NCBI GenBank assembly: GCA_019055375.1
Contig: JAHQIW010000789.1
Span: forward strand, 62,001 to 126,000
Source: Parelaphostrongylus tenuis
Taxonomy: Eukaryota > Nematoda > Chromadorea > Rhabditida > Metastrongylidae
Length of the DNA: 64,000 nt
Reading direction: 5' to 3'
This document shows positions 45,655-56,090 of the stretch, one piece after another. Both the position numbers and the translations under genes were made by a program. The first letter of the stretch is position 1, and each line of letters starts with the position of its first letter. The notes below the pieces were generated by a model. That model was not told the DNA's origin. It saw only the letters and a program-made list of their open reading frames with translations, and ran no database searches.

Positions 45655-46310
45655 TCTATTTAGGTCGTGAAATCAGCATAATGATGCGACCTATCTCCAG
45701 AGTTGAGCAAGAGAAAACCAGCGGCTTGAGGAACGTTTAAGAGCATCGAAGATGTAGTGAAGAGGACAAAGAACATCCGGCTCCGTGCCCACCTTTTCAA
45801 TTAGAGGATTATCGCTGCTCTAACGTATGCAGCAGAAACCCAGTCGTTACGCGAGCAGGATGAAAGATCACTTGACGTTACTGAACGTGCAGTCTAAACG
45901 ACGACGGTAGGAGTATCCCGTATTTCGAAATGATAGAAAGGATCCGAAATTCTGACCTACGTCAAAGATCGAAGATCAAAGATGCCATTATACACTCCAG
46001 AATATTGAAAATAAGGTTTGTCCGGACACGTGATGCGCTTCAACGACAACCGCTGGACGAGAGCCGTTACCAACTGAATTCCTCGAGGACATTAAGCGCT
46101 CTACGGGAAGATCATCAACCCGTCATTCCGAGTTCTTCAGGAAAGGTATAGAAAAAATATGATGCTCGGCGAATTACCATAGCGAGGAGGACCTACTTGG
46201 CTACTCTTGCACGCGATAGGGAAAAATGAAAGTGTTGCTGGAATCCGCTCGACTCACTCGACGATCAACGGGACAACAGGTGATACAGGTGATCTTTCCA
46301 CATGACCATG
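45655..46310 (+). pseudogene. RTE-type LINE, reverse transcriptase C-terminal part
   Basis: The plus strand carries about 220 codons of an RTE-type non-LTR retroelement in several frames: LGREISIMM, a connection region with ACGTATGCA-coded TYA-like residues, DLRQRSKIKDA, RFNDNRWTRAV-like DNA and a final LARDREK-like segment at 46,205. The DNA from 46,020 to 46,300 matches 3,455-3,728 in inverse orientation. At least three frameshifts are needed to join the pieces, so it is dead. The 5' parts (endonuclease and catalytic palm) are missing, as is usual for LINE insertions. Confidence 0.75.
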
Positions 46311-46469
46311 CAGATGAGGAGCTTCTGAAAAGTCTTCAAACAAACACACGGTCCTTAAGTGGAAACTTACTTTTAGACTTTACCTGCACTGGCCGAAATT
46401 CGCTTACTCTGTGCAGTGACTTTCGAAAAAACAGGGAAAATGTTGTGGTAGAATTGCTCGCCAAGTAGT

Positions 46470-46862
46470 TCAAGACGATGCAGACTGATACAAAAAGGAC
46501 TGCTGATTCAACTCCATTGTGTTTTTCAAAATATAATAATTTTCACTTCCTCATACCACTTTGCATAATCCGTATCACAGTCTTACCGTGCCTTCCCAAT
46601 ACTTCAAACACCGATTCGTCTCCTTGCAATCATCGTTTACTTGAGGATTATAGCAAATTTTCCAAGAGAGTTTTGCTATCTTTTCGGGAATTTCTTGACA
46701 ATTTTGACAAAGCAGATGGTCCATGACCTTCGAAAGCAAGTGGTACCGCAGAGCTTCGAGGACCTTAGACAGAAAATGGTCCAAGTGGCGAGTACGGCAC
46801 CCAGCTGCTGCCAACCTCAACAGTCAGTTCGATCGCCGGACATAATTCGAACGGTTGTTTGA
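46470..46862 (+). other. Overlapping open frames of unknown nature
   Basis: Two plus-strand frames (46,478-46,726 and 46,641-46,862) and one minus-strand frame overlap. The second ends with QVVPQSFEDLRQKMVQVAS and a CC pair. None is recognised. It follows the LINE remnant and could be part of another degenerate element. Confidence 0.15.
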
Positions 46863-47254
46863 CTTCACCCGGACTACCTCACCTCAAATCGTTATCGATC
46901 CACTATTATTCTTTTTACACGGTCTCGTTGCAGTGTATCTAACTGCTATCATAAGGTTGCGTTCATACAACTGTTAGATGAGCTCAAGAGAACTGTGAGC
47001 GGACATATCACTTACGAGGCGAAGCAGACTCACTTAACCGCGGTTAAGGGATTCTGCCCATATATAGTCAGTTCTGACTCCCACTGCTAACACAATATAA
47101 TCACCCACTGAATCGCACTGTTGGCTTATTATTCCGGTGCGAGCATAACAACCCAATCGGGCTCCGCCGCCTACTCATACCCCGTCAATTACAACATTAT
47201 ATTAACATCACGCGATGATACATCACATTCACAGTCATATCTTCACATAACGAT

Positions 47255-47701
47255 ATGTCGCAATCACGTACATATTATTATTATGCTATTACTATTGTAA
47301 TGTATGTATATTATAGGCTGTTTGGTATAACCTATATGAAGGATTTGAACTTTGTGCTCTTATCCATTTCAAGAGACAACTTGGCAGAAGACCAATCGAT
47401 CACACAGTTCAAAGTTCAGCTTGCAGACCCGGAAGTGCAACGAGCCACTTCGAAGGGCAAAAGCCGCCGCAAACCGGAAATCCAGCTCGTGACAGCACAA
47501 AAGTCAGTGCGCCGCTCAGGACAGTCCAAACTATCTTTAAACATCGATCTGATCACTGCTTCAGGCAATCCAGGGACCATAAATAAAACCTCTAAATCTC
47601 CACCGCAAAAATTTCATTTTCTTCACGAGCGTCCTAGAATACTGTTGAAACACACTGCACTCTTTTTTTGCCAAAGTTTGTCAGGTTGGCGCGTTCCATA
47701 G
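47255..47701 (+). CDS. 148-codon open frame, unrecognised
   Basis: The frame begins at an ATG and runs uninterrupted to 47,701. The first 45 residues are aromatic and hydrophobic (a possible membrane-spanning or chance segment). Residues about 50-110 are basic and hydrophilic, with TSKGKSRRKPEIQLVTAQKS, in DNA of higher GC than its surroundings. After it comes a pyrimidine-rich tract at 47,785-47,820. I recognise no domain. It could be an exon, a piece of an unknown transposon, or chance; there is no visible splice support. Confidence 0.2.
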   Translation: MSQSRTYYYYAITIVMYVYYRLFGITYMKDLNFVLLSISRDNLAEDQSITQFKVQLADPEVQRATSKGKSRRKPEIQLVTAQKSVRRSGQSKLSLNIDLITASGNPGTINKTSKSPPQKFHFLHERPRILLKHTALFFCQSLSGWRVP

Positions 47702-48785
47702 AACGGTTGGTATCGATTGCTGAAGAAGAGGTGGCGGATTAACGCCGCGTCGAGCCTCCTCGAGCATCACTAGCCACTCGGCCGCTGCCGCCTCTCCTTC
47801 CCTCTCCCTCCCTCCTTCACTGAGGAAGAAAAAAACCTGAAAATTTAGGTTTGAAAAACACGTTGGAAATTAAATGCGCCGACGTTCTTATGCAAAAATT
47901 TTTATCTCCTTAAAAATTGTAAGTACTGAAGTAATCAAATCAACCACTCATAATAAAGCGGAAACCCCTCAATATACGCAGTGCTCAATCAGATTTTGAA
48001 TTGTCAAGACGGTGATATATTTCTAAAAATTGTTAGTGCACCATATACATTTGTACGCAAGAGAACTAGAGCGTTAAAAAGTCACTAAGTAACGTCAGCT
48101 CAATGCCCTCTCCGCTGCGTTTTTCATTAAATGTATGGCATACGGACACACAATGTTAAGCGATCACGTTTCGAGAATAATAAGCCTAGTATTCATATAA
48201 AAACTGGTACCGCATCCATATAGAATCGATCGATTTTTCCTATTCAAAATGCATAAGTAAGGCTGTATCCATATTTCATGTCGAATTGACTTGTTCATTG
48301 TTTAAAAACAATGTCGCGAACAGGGAGTGCCGAGACATGTGAAATACTACCTGCAAAATAAACATAAATTTTCTAAACTTTTTTCTGAATATTTATATAT
48401 TCGTACCTTTTATTTCTACCTTTTATCTATTCGTTACTGCTTCGAAAATAGTCTCTTGTGGTTACGCAAGTTGCTCAGGGTTTATATTTGAAATTCTGTT
48501 CTAATCGTGCTTCAAGTATTTTTAGTTCATAGCTTAACCCTAAAAGGTTACTTCCAGGCAAGAGAACTGGCAAACTTTGTATAAGCACTTGTGACACATG
48601 CGCATTGCCTTACGGTGGTGCTCAGATCATCGATGCTCCCAGCAATTCAAGTAACTCTATTACATCAACTTTTTATCAAATTATTTCTTCGTGTATGACA
48701 AGAAGAAAAACATAATCGGCACTCGCAATTGATCTATTTGACCGCCTTCTTGCGGTGGTATGACCTTGTGATATACCCAATAATG

Positions 48786-48905
48786 TAGTGCTTGCGCAAA
48801 ACATTTGCGTTCAGCCGCGATCCGAGCCCAGATCTCACTCTTTCGGCGAGCATGTGCTGAACCGTTGCACCACCGACAGCAGCACTCTACATCATTGGAT
48901 ATATT
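48786..48905 (-). repeat. tRNA-derived SINE, family 2, left of an inverted pair
   Basis: On the minus strand TGCTGTCGGTGGTGCAACGGTTCAGCACATGC, GAGATCTGGGCTCGGATCGCGG and a short tail match the other copies. Its partner in inverse orientation ends at 49,195. Confidence 0.65.
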
Positions 48906-48959
48906 ATAAGATCTGTACTACCGCAAGAGGCGGTCATATAAATGAATTCCAGTTGATTA

Positions 48960-49195
48960 TTGATGCCCAATGTCTGTCGAACAAGTGGGCTGAATGCCAA
49001 TAGCGGACGCCCACGCCAGACCGTCGACGGTTGGCTGTTGCACAGATAACGCATCGTAGCGTAGAAAGACTGTTGACGCAAAACGAGCGTCGGTAGTGGA
49101 ACGGTTCAGCACGCGCTGCAAGAAAGAGTGAGGTCTGGGTTCGAATTCCGGCTGACGCAAGTAATTTTGCACAGCACTCCATTATTGGGTATGAT
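48960..49195 (+). repeat. tRNA-derived SINE, family 2, right of an inverted pair
   Basis: It includes the body GGCTGTTGCACAGATAACGCATCGTAGCGTAGAAAG and the tRNA-like head GCGTCGGTAGTGGAACGGTTCAGCACGCGC, then GGGTTCGAATTCCGG, a good B-box, and a CAGCACTCCATTATTGGGTAT tail. Confidence 0.7.
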
Positions 49196-50769
49196 CGGCA
49201 CTCTCAAATCACGAGTTCCTTGGTAAGATTTTACGAACGTGATTGAAAGACGATTAACCAGTTTCATTTCTACAATGGTTGAATTGATAGTCGACGAACA
49301 GGCTTTGCCAGAGCACTGTCCTTGCACTTTCTATACGCCATACAGTTCGGATTGTGAGCGCTTTTGGAGAATTTCACCGTTGGCAGGACCACTTGGCGAT
49401 AGTTCGATATTTCGCCCTTTATTCCATTTGTTTGGCACTGGAATAGTCGCATATTTTTGTACACTGTTGTTTCTCTTTCGCTATCAAGATACTATATGGA
49501 AAGTCTCATAGCTGCATTAGTCCGGCGACGTGAGCTAGAAATAGGCTCAGATGAAAAATCCAAGGTCTTTTGCAATCGCTCACTTTAGAAAGAGGAAGCA
49601 GTGCTCATAGATATCGTGTTGAAAGATCCGCTACGCCCATCAAGATATACCTATAAATGTATAATAATGGTCTTCCGATTTCCTCGTACTGCATCGAATT
49701 TCAACTTCTTTGCAATGAAAAGCTACAATTAGCAAATGTGAATTCTCGACACTGAAGCAAATATTGAGGGTGCAACTGCCTATTCTAAGATACTGTGAGT
49801 AGGTTGCATGATCACTGTGTCATAGAAGATGCAGAGGAGCACTTATGAAAATATGACTATTAACAACTGCTAGCTTTGCTTACCCGAGCAGAACTTCTTT
49901 TACTGGCTGCTCTGGGTTTGTATGGAAATTTTTCCTTCAAAATCTGTTTGATTTATTAACGATGGTTTCTCTCTAGCAGTTGATTCTCAAGCATTTTTCT
50001 TCTATTTTTTTATTTATTTCATAAAATTCGTCATTAAAATTTTTTCTCTGATTACCAACTCTTCTAGCACTCATTTCGTTTCTTCACACTCACTATTTCA
50101 GAGGTCTTCATGAATTCGGCATGTTGTTCAACTGCTGCTTGGAGTTTCTCTTTTCTTCGTGAATGTTGTAGAATATCTGATCGGACAGATCTTCCTGCAA
50201 TCTTGAGGATAGCAAGGCAAGGACGAGCTCAGGTTATTGTGAGAGTTTAGGAAGGGGTGGAATCAACACATTGCTTCTTGGTATCGCGCGTCACAAAAGA
50301 CTCGGCCACCCGTCAATTTCTTCCTTGCCTCTTCTGCCTAATATAAAGTGTGGCCTTTAAATTGGTTTTCATTGGTGGACTCGATGTAGTGATGGAAAGC
50401 TGCAACTGGTTGAAGATGCTCTTATTATAGCTATATGAGAATTAGGACTGAACGAAGCACAGGAAACCACAAAGCCGACGTTCGACTAGAAAGAACCTCG
50501 TAGACCATGTAATATTGGTGCATCATATTCAATGTTGAAATAGGCGCTATAAATGTGCTCTTCGTACAGAATAGAAATAAAGAATTAGTACCTATGGACG
50601 ATAGAACAAAGTTTTTTGTAAATCAGTGGAGGTTCCAACTTCTGAAGTGCTCTAATTATTTAAACTTGTTGAGATTACCGATGAAGGGGGGTCGCATATT
50701 AAGCTAGAAGCATTTTCGACAAATCATTCATCGTATTCTAGTACTCATCTATGAAGACATTTCGTTCCA

Positions 50770-51190
50770 GATGTTTTACTTAAGACCACGCTCAAATTTC
50801 AATATGCCTGATAGTCATTTTTTAAGTCATGCATGTGGTTTTTCAGAGTCATTCAAAAGACCATACGCACGGCTTAAAAACGTTTGTCAGCCGGAACTTT
50901 GAGCGCATACTTGAGATAACACTCGAAACGAAAGATATGATATATTCACCGATACTAGACGATAGCAATCGAGTGTGAAACACTGCCTATTCAGTGATAT
51001 TTTCACATAATGGAACGTGCAAAAGTTCGTCTGGGCCATCTCTATATGGGGGTTGGCCTCCTCCGAGAGGATTGGCTAAAACAAAGTCGAAGGGTACTGC
51101 TCGACTGACGAGGCTGTGAAGGCCAAAACACGTGTAGGGCTCTACAAGGTTGACCTTATAAAGCACCACATGCATGGCTCAAAAAATGAT
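50770..51190. repeat. Dispersed foldback repeat with a hammerhead-like core
   Basis: The segment parallels 23.55-23.99 kb (AGACCACGCTCAAATTTCA; GCAATCGAGTGTGAAACA; AGAGGATTGGCTAAA). At 51,105-51,136 it reads CTGACGA, a GGC-TGTGAAG-GCC hairpin, then AAAACACGTGTA. The core CTGACGA is correct and stem II pairs, but GAAA has become AAAA and stem I pairs poorly. It is probably a decayed ribozyme. Confidence 0.5.
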
Positions 51191-51710
51191 TGCTAGGCAT
51201 ACGATGACTTTCTTGTACTACATGCAGTGAGAGCAGCTGGAAGATTTATGCTGCAATATTCGATTTCGAAAATAGGAAATGATAACGTAATTGATTACTA
51301 GGTAATCTATTCAGTTGCGGCTATAACAGAAACGATTCGACGCTCATTAAGTAATAAAAGGCAAATATGATTGGAATGTGGATAGATCTAAATGAAATAG
51401 CATAGAGGTGTTAAACAAAATTTTTAAAATAGTCTTTTGTGAATACTTGCTTTTTCTGTTCAAAATGTGTATTAAGAAGAAAGCATTAGCGTTGTTTTTA
51501 CTGAAAATAGCTCTTTGATGTTTCGTCTGTCATATTTGGCCACTTACAGATGGTGAAACCACATTATTGACAAAAAGTTAATTGCATCGGGAAACTGCCA
51601 CATTAGCATCGGAGTGCGCTCCGCAGTCTCTCTTCGTAGAATCCGAACTACTTGCCAACCCAAATGGTCGCCGTTTACAAAGAGTTAACTCCTCGATAAC
51701 CACGCGGCCT

Positions 51711-52170
51711 GCTTTAAGACCGTGCGGCGCGTAACGACTGTGGCGACACGGCGAGAAGTTTCTGCTATCACGAACTGAAGGGAATATGAGAATATATTTG
51801 TTAAATCAAGGTTCTGGGGGATCCAATCGTGTCCCAATGATGGAAACTCTGATAAGAGTTTGATAGTGAAGGGAACACCCATGCATCGGAAAATCTACTA
51901 AGTTTCAATGAGGAAACCATACCATTGTGAAAATGAGCATTTTTCCAAGTCCTAAATAACATTGACTTCTATTCACTCTAAGTGTTTGTAGTAATTTAAT
52001 GGCTACAAAAATGCTGCTTTTAATACTAAGTCTGCTCTGTGAAAAGACCTTCAAGTACGTCCCACTAATGGAAAAAGAAATCAGTCGATGTTTATTTTTC
52101 AATCTCGGCAGATTTTTTGGAATTTTATATAATGCTGCTTTTTGATTAGAAAACTTTGATCTCATCGGTT
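51711..52170 (+). repeat. Dispersed repeat, paired with 21.11-21.56 kb
   Basis: Starts at CCGTGCGGCGCGTAACGACTGTGG, includes ACCATACCATTGTGA, TCTGCTCTGTGAAAAGACCTTCAAGTA and TTTTTCAATCTCGGCAG, each matched at 21.11-21.56 kb in order. A further similar piece (GTAGTTTGAATGGCAAAACCATTTTA at 52,595) matches 22,470-22,505. Confidence 0.55.
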
Positions 52171-53073
52171 ATTTTTGAACCTTGCTAAAAACAGTCAATA
52201 TAGTCTGTGAGAATGTTTAAAGCCTTACCGAGGTTGTTGCGTCAGAACCGCATGTACCTTTAGGAGTGTCGCCCACTTCATCAGTGGCCTCCCCACACAA
52301 CCTTTTTTCATAATAGGGATGAAGAAACACTCATGGTCACAGCACATTGCATGGATTTCTGCATATTCACTATCGGCCGTAATCCGTCGATCGAAAAAAT
52401 AGTGACAACGCAATATCATATTTTTCAGCTACCATTTGTGTTTCAGAGTTTCGCACGTTACTTCGCATCCTTGAATGTTAGAGTTCTTTCATCCGTCTAT
52501 ATGTGTTTTTTCTTCCCATACCTGACGCGCGAACCTATATTTTCGATAACAAATAGGGCTGTGAACGAACTGTCACTCAATGAAAGTCGTACGTAGTTTG
52601 AATGGCAAAACCATTTTACTCAAAATCATGGGAATCTTCCACACATTTACATACACTTTTTCATCTTATATCTGCCTCGTAGAGCCGGTTTTCGACAACT
52701 GATGATAAATTTCTCGATCAATAGAGTATTTTATGAGTATTCAATCACAGAATTTTTGAGAAAGCTTTGCTGCATCGTAGTGGTCACAGGCATGATTTTT
52801 ATAAAGTATTCTTTCAGCCTCACGCATGTTTGAATTTTGAACTTTTATGAAATTGAAGAAAGGATTCGAACCTTTAGACATTCTGCTACAAGTAAGCATC
52901 TGCAAAAGTTAACAATGCCTTTAGAGACACTAGTGCGTTCTGAGCCACACAAAATTTATCTAAAATACTGCCCCCATTGATGGCATTTTTGTTCACTTGC
53001 TTTATTGATCTGCAACATAAAATATCACATAGGTGGATAATTCACTCTGAAATTTGTCTGCTGAATTTATATT

Positions 53074-56000
53074 TCAAGTGATAGTGACAACTGCCGTGGC
53101 GAAGTGCGTTCCGAATGGACCCGATGCCGACATTCGAAACACTGTGTTCACTACATTTTGCCACATCTCCCTGTTCCAAGTCGCCATGGCGATGTTTGAA
53201 GTCAAACAGATAACTTTCGCTTTCAAAGTGGAGTTATTTATGACAAAACAAAACAATCCAAACCGTGAGAGTTCGCGAAATTGATAAATGCTGTGGAAGA
53301 ATGGGCATAAAAGCATGTCATTGCTTATCTTACACATCATATGTGCCTGCATATTTGGTGAACATATTCTTGTGACTGTGTTGCCAGAGATAACACAGAT
53401 CTTTATCGCCTTATCCTGCGTAACTGCGATGAACTACTTTATTCGAGCGTTGATTCTTACTGAGAAGTCCGACAAGGAAAAGGATTTTGGTTTTTGTTGT
53501 TGATTTTTGCAATAGCTCCACTTTTTTCTGCTAAAATAATTCTTGTAAAATACTGCATTTGATGGCTACATCCTTTCAACGATTTTTCCAAGAAGAAACT
53601 TTGTCAAATGGAAAGACACGTCTCTAACTAAAATTACAGCGCAGCGTTCATTAGAATACAGGCCGGATTATCATTTGTCATGTGTATACCCGATTTTCTA
53701 CTCTCTATACCAAGATTGGTTCTTCATTCACCTCGCGGTTGTGAACAAGCCACTCGAGTAAATGTTGCTGTGGAAAGGATCAATACATCAAAGCATCAAC
53801 CGTGCAAAGTTTTCACAATGTCTCCATATTATCCCTACCATTCGGTAAGATGCTCTTGAGAGAACTCAAAAATTGAGGACTTGTAAGTTATTTGAACATC
53901 TTGAAGATGTTCCTGTTTTTTCAAATATGAGATGATTTAACACATTGAGGACACATGGCCCACGGCGCTAGTCCAATCCCCGTCGCGCACGCGGCGGCTC
54001 GGCAATGAGCAACCCGCAGTGCCGAGTGCGTCATGATTTCGATAATTGGAAAGATCGCTAATGAAAAAATCAGAGTATTTTCTTATAGTGGATGCCCCGG
54101 TATTTAGTTTTCTATACCAACATTTTTTCCTTGTTTTCTCATCGTCGTGGGCAAGCCACCTAAACAAATTTGGCTTTGAGGAAGACGCAAGCATTAACCT
54201 AATGAAAGTTATCATAATATCTCTGTGTTATCCTAATCATTCGAAAGACCACTACTGGAAAATCAAAAAAATTAGGAATTTGTAAGTTTGTTGAACATTG
54301 AAAAGCTTTTCTTTTTTTCTGACATGAGACTAGTTAAGATAGCGATTCTGGTAATGAAATTTTACGAGCGTCGATTTTTTCCGAATTGAAGCTCATCACT
54401 GAAAACTTACAATCTACTGGATCAACCATAGCCATTGGCAATTCAGTGGTGTGTAGAGGACGTTGCACCGAGCTGACCCAAAATGATTGCTATTGTAGCA
54501 TCAGGTAGTCCAGCGGTACGTCCCTGCTGTTCAAGAACGTCGAGCAACTATGAAACAAATTCTTGTAAGTTGGCTAGTTTTTAGAAATGTTTTCGATTGC
54601 GCGATTATCAAAAGTTCTTTATATTTGATCACTTTTGGAGGTGGTATGACGTCCCAAATATGCCCAATAATGTGAGAGATGTGCGAATCTTTGACGTCAG
54701 ACGGGAAGCGAACCCTCATTTCACCCTTCCGAGGATGCGTGCTATACAATAGCATTACTAACGCCTGTTTTACCATCACTCTTTGTAAACTACAACGCAT
54801 CAATCTGTCAGTAACCAACCGCCAATGGTTTGGCCTGGCAAGTCATATCGGCATTGCTCCCAGTTATGCCGACGGATATTGGTAATATGTGGTCAACAAG
54901 AATTCTCGTTATTTAACCGCTTTCGGAAGTGTTATGATGTTACAAATATAGCTAATAATGTTGAATGATGTGTAAAACTGTGCGGTAAAATGAAAACTGG
55001 AATTAACTCAGTATGGCTTACCAGGCCAAACTGTTGATGGTTTGGTTGCTGACAAACTGATGAGTTGTAGCGTTGTAAAAGTGGTGGCGAAATAGGCGTC
55101 CATAGTGCAACTGGGTTAGCACGCGTTCCCGGAAAGCACGAAATGCGGGTTCAATTGCCTTCTAGTGTCAAAGTTTTCACATTACCCAACATTATTGGAT
55201 ATATTGTGAAGCAGTTTATGACCGACCATTTAAACACTTCTAATTTCACACTGCACATGGAATCTTTGAAGAACAGCTTCCATTCGTACTATTTGCTCAA
55301 AAAAAATTTATTTCCTAGAAATCGAGAACTCATTCCTCATACTACAAATCGCTTTACGAGTGATTCTACTGAATTCAGATTTGGTGAAATACCGGAAACC
55401 CATGCCTGTACGGCTGGTAAAGCAGAATACGCATTGGCACTGGTAAGCTGGAGCCAATCATATTGAAACTCCGTGTTCTCATGGTACCTGGAATTCATGG
55501 ATATTGAGCCGATAATTTGATAGCATTTCATAATTTTTACTTAACTCATGACCTTGAGAGTAATAAACTCTGTTAAGCAGTGAAATGAAATGCCTGAAAA
55601 GTGATGATTTAAGCAGTAACTAAGCACATTATTTAAGAAAAGGAAGAGGTCAACCTCGTTCACCGTCAAACATCCTACTGAATTAAATAGGGAGCAGGTC
55701 AATAAGTATCATCTGCCATTTTAGCATAAAAGAAACAAAAGGGTCATTAAAGTAAGAGTTGAGTCAGAAAGAGTCACAAGGTACAAGTAATCTCAATTAG
55801 CCCCATTGAAAAGTGTATATAGATTCTTTTGCTTCAACCACTATTGAACAATACCAAAAATGTCACCGTGGGAACGTCGTCTTTCAGATTACATTTTTTA
55901 GTGCCATTAAAGTACTACATATATCAGCCCTAGCTAAAGCTTACAAATATATGTTCAAAGTTGTAGGTATTCACATTGCAGAAGAATGTTTTCATCTAAT

Positions 56001-56090
56001 ACCTGGTCTTCCTGGAAGTGCCCCACATCCCAACACTGCAGTGGTTGTTAGCAAGAAAATCAGAAACGCTTGCGGTGGAACCGTCGCCAT
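53074..56090 (-). pseudogene. Small secreted-protein family, copy C (decayed)
   Basis: Exon 1 (56,003-56,090) has ATG and a clear signal peptide, MATVPPQAFLIFLLTTTAV, then LGCGALPGRPG and a GTATTAG donor. Exon 2 (about 55,334-55,505) keeps AYSALPAVQAWVSGISPN and SLVKRF but lacks one base within the LPV.M.Y motif, and both its splice sites are lost (no AG, and GGTGAGC has become GAATGAG). Exon 3 (54,411-54,547) carries LLDVLEQQGRTAGLPDA, lacks one base and meets TGA at 54,443-54,445. Exon 4 (53,264-53,423) carries CVISGNTVTRIC and then shifts frame. Exon 5 (53,074-53,202) carries MATWNREMWQNVVNTV and GPFGTHFATAVVTIT with its normal stop, but its acceptor AG is TG. A SINE pair sits in intron 2. 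It is clearly a pseudogene, closest to copy B. Confidence 0.75.
54645..55205. repeat. Inverted pair of family-2 SINEs in intron 2 of copy C
   Basis: The left copy (54,645-54,890) is on the minus strand: its head reads GGCGTTAGTAATGCTATTGTATAGCACGC and then GAGGGTTCGCTTCCCG. The right copy (54,955-55,205) is on the plus strand, with GGCGTCCATAGTGCAACTGGGTTAGCACGCG and GCGGGTTCAATTGCC. The bodies (GGTTTGGCCTGGCAAG and CTTACCAGGCCAAAC) face each other. Introns of copies A and B lack this insertion. Confidence 0.65.

Larger units (their letters stand above)
48300..50120. repeat. Orphan copy of the upstream duplicated block
   Basis: Landmarks match the block above copy A in the same order: TACATCAACTTTTTATCAAATTA (48,661), AGCGCTTTTGGAGAA (49,358), GTTGAAAGATCCG..GTCTTCCGAT (49,619-49,681), ATGAAAAGCTACAA (49,716) and ATTGAGGGT (49,764). 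No secreted-protein exons lie next to it, so it is a fragment of the duplication without the gene. Confidence 0.55.

Noticed and set aside
47826..47875. CTGAGGA followed by an AAACCT/AGGTTT hairpin, GAAA and AACACGTT, resembling a hammerhead
   Set aside because: The cleavage position does not fit, stem III would need a two-base loop and stem I does not pair. The AT-rich hairpin can occur by chance.
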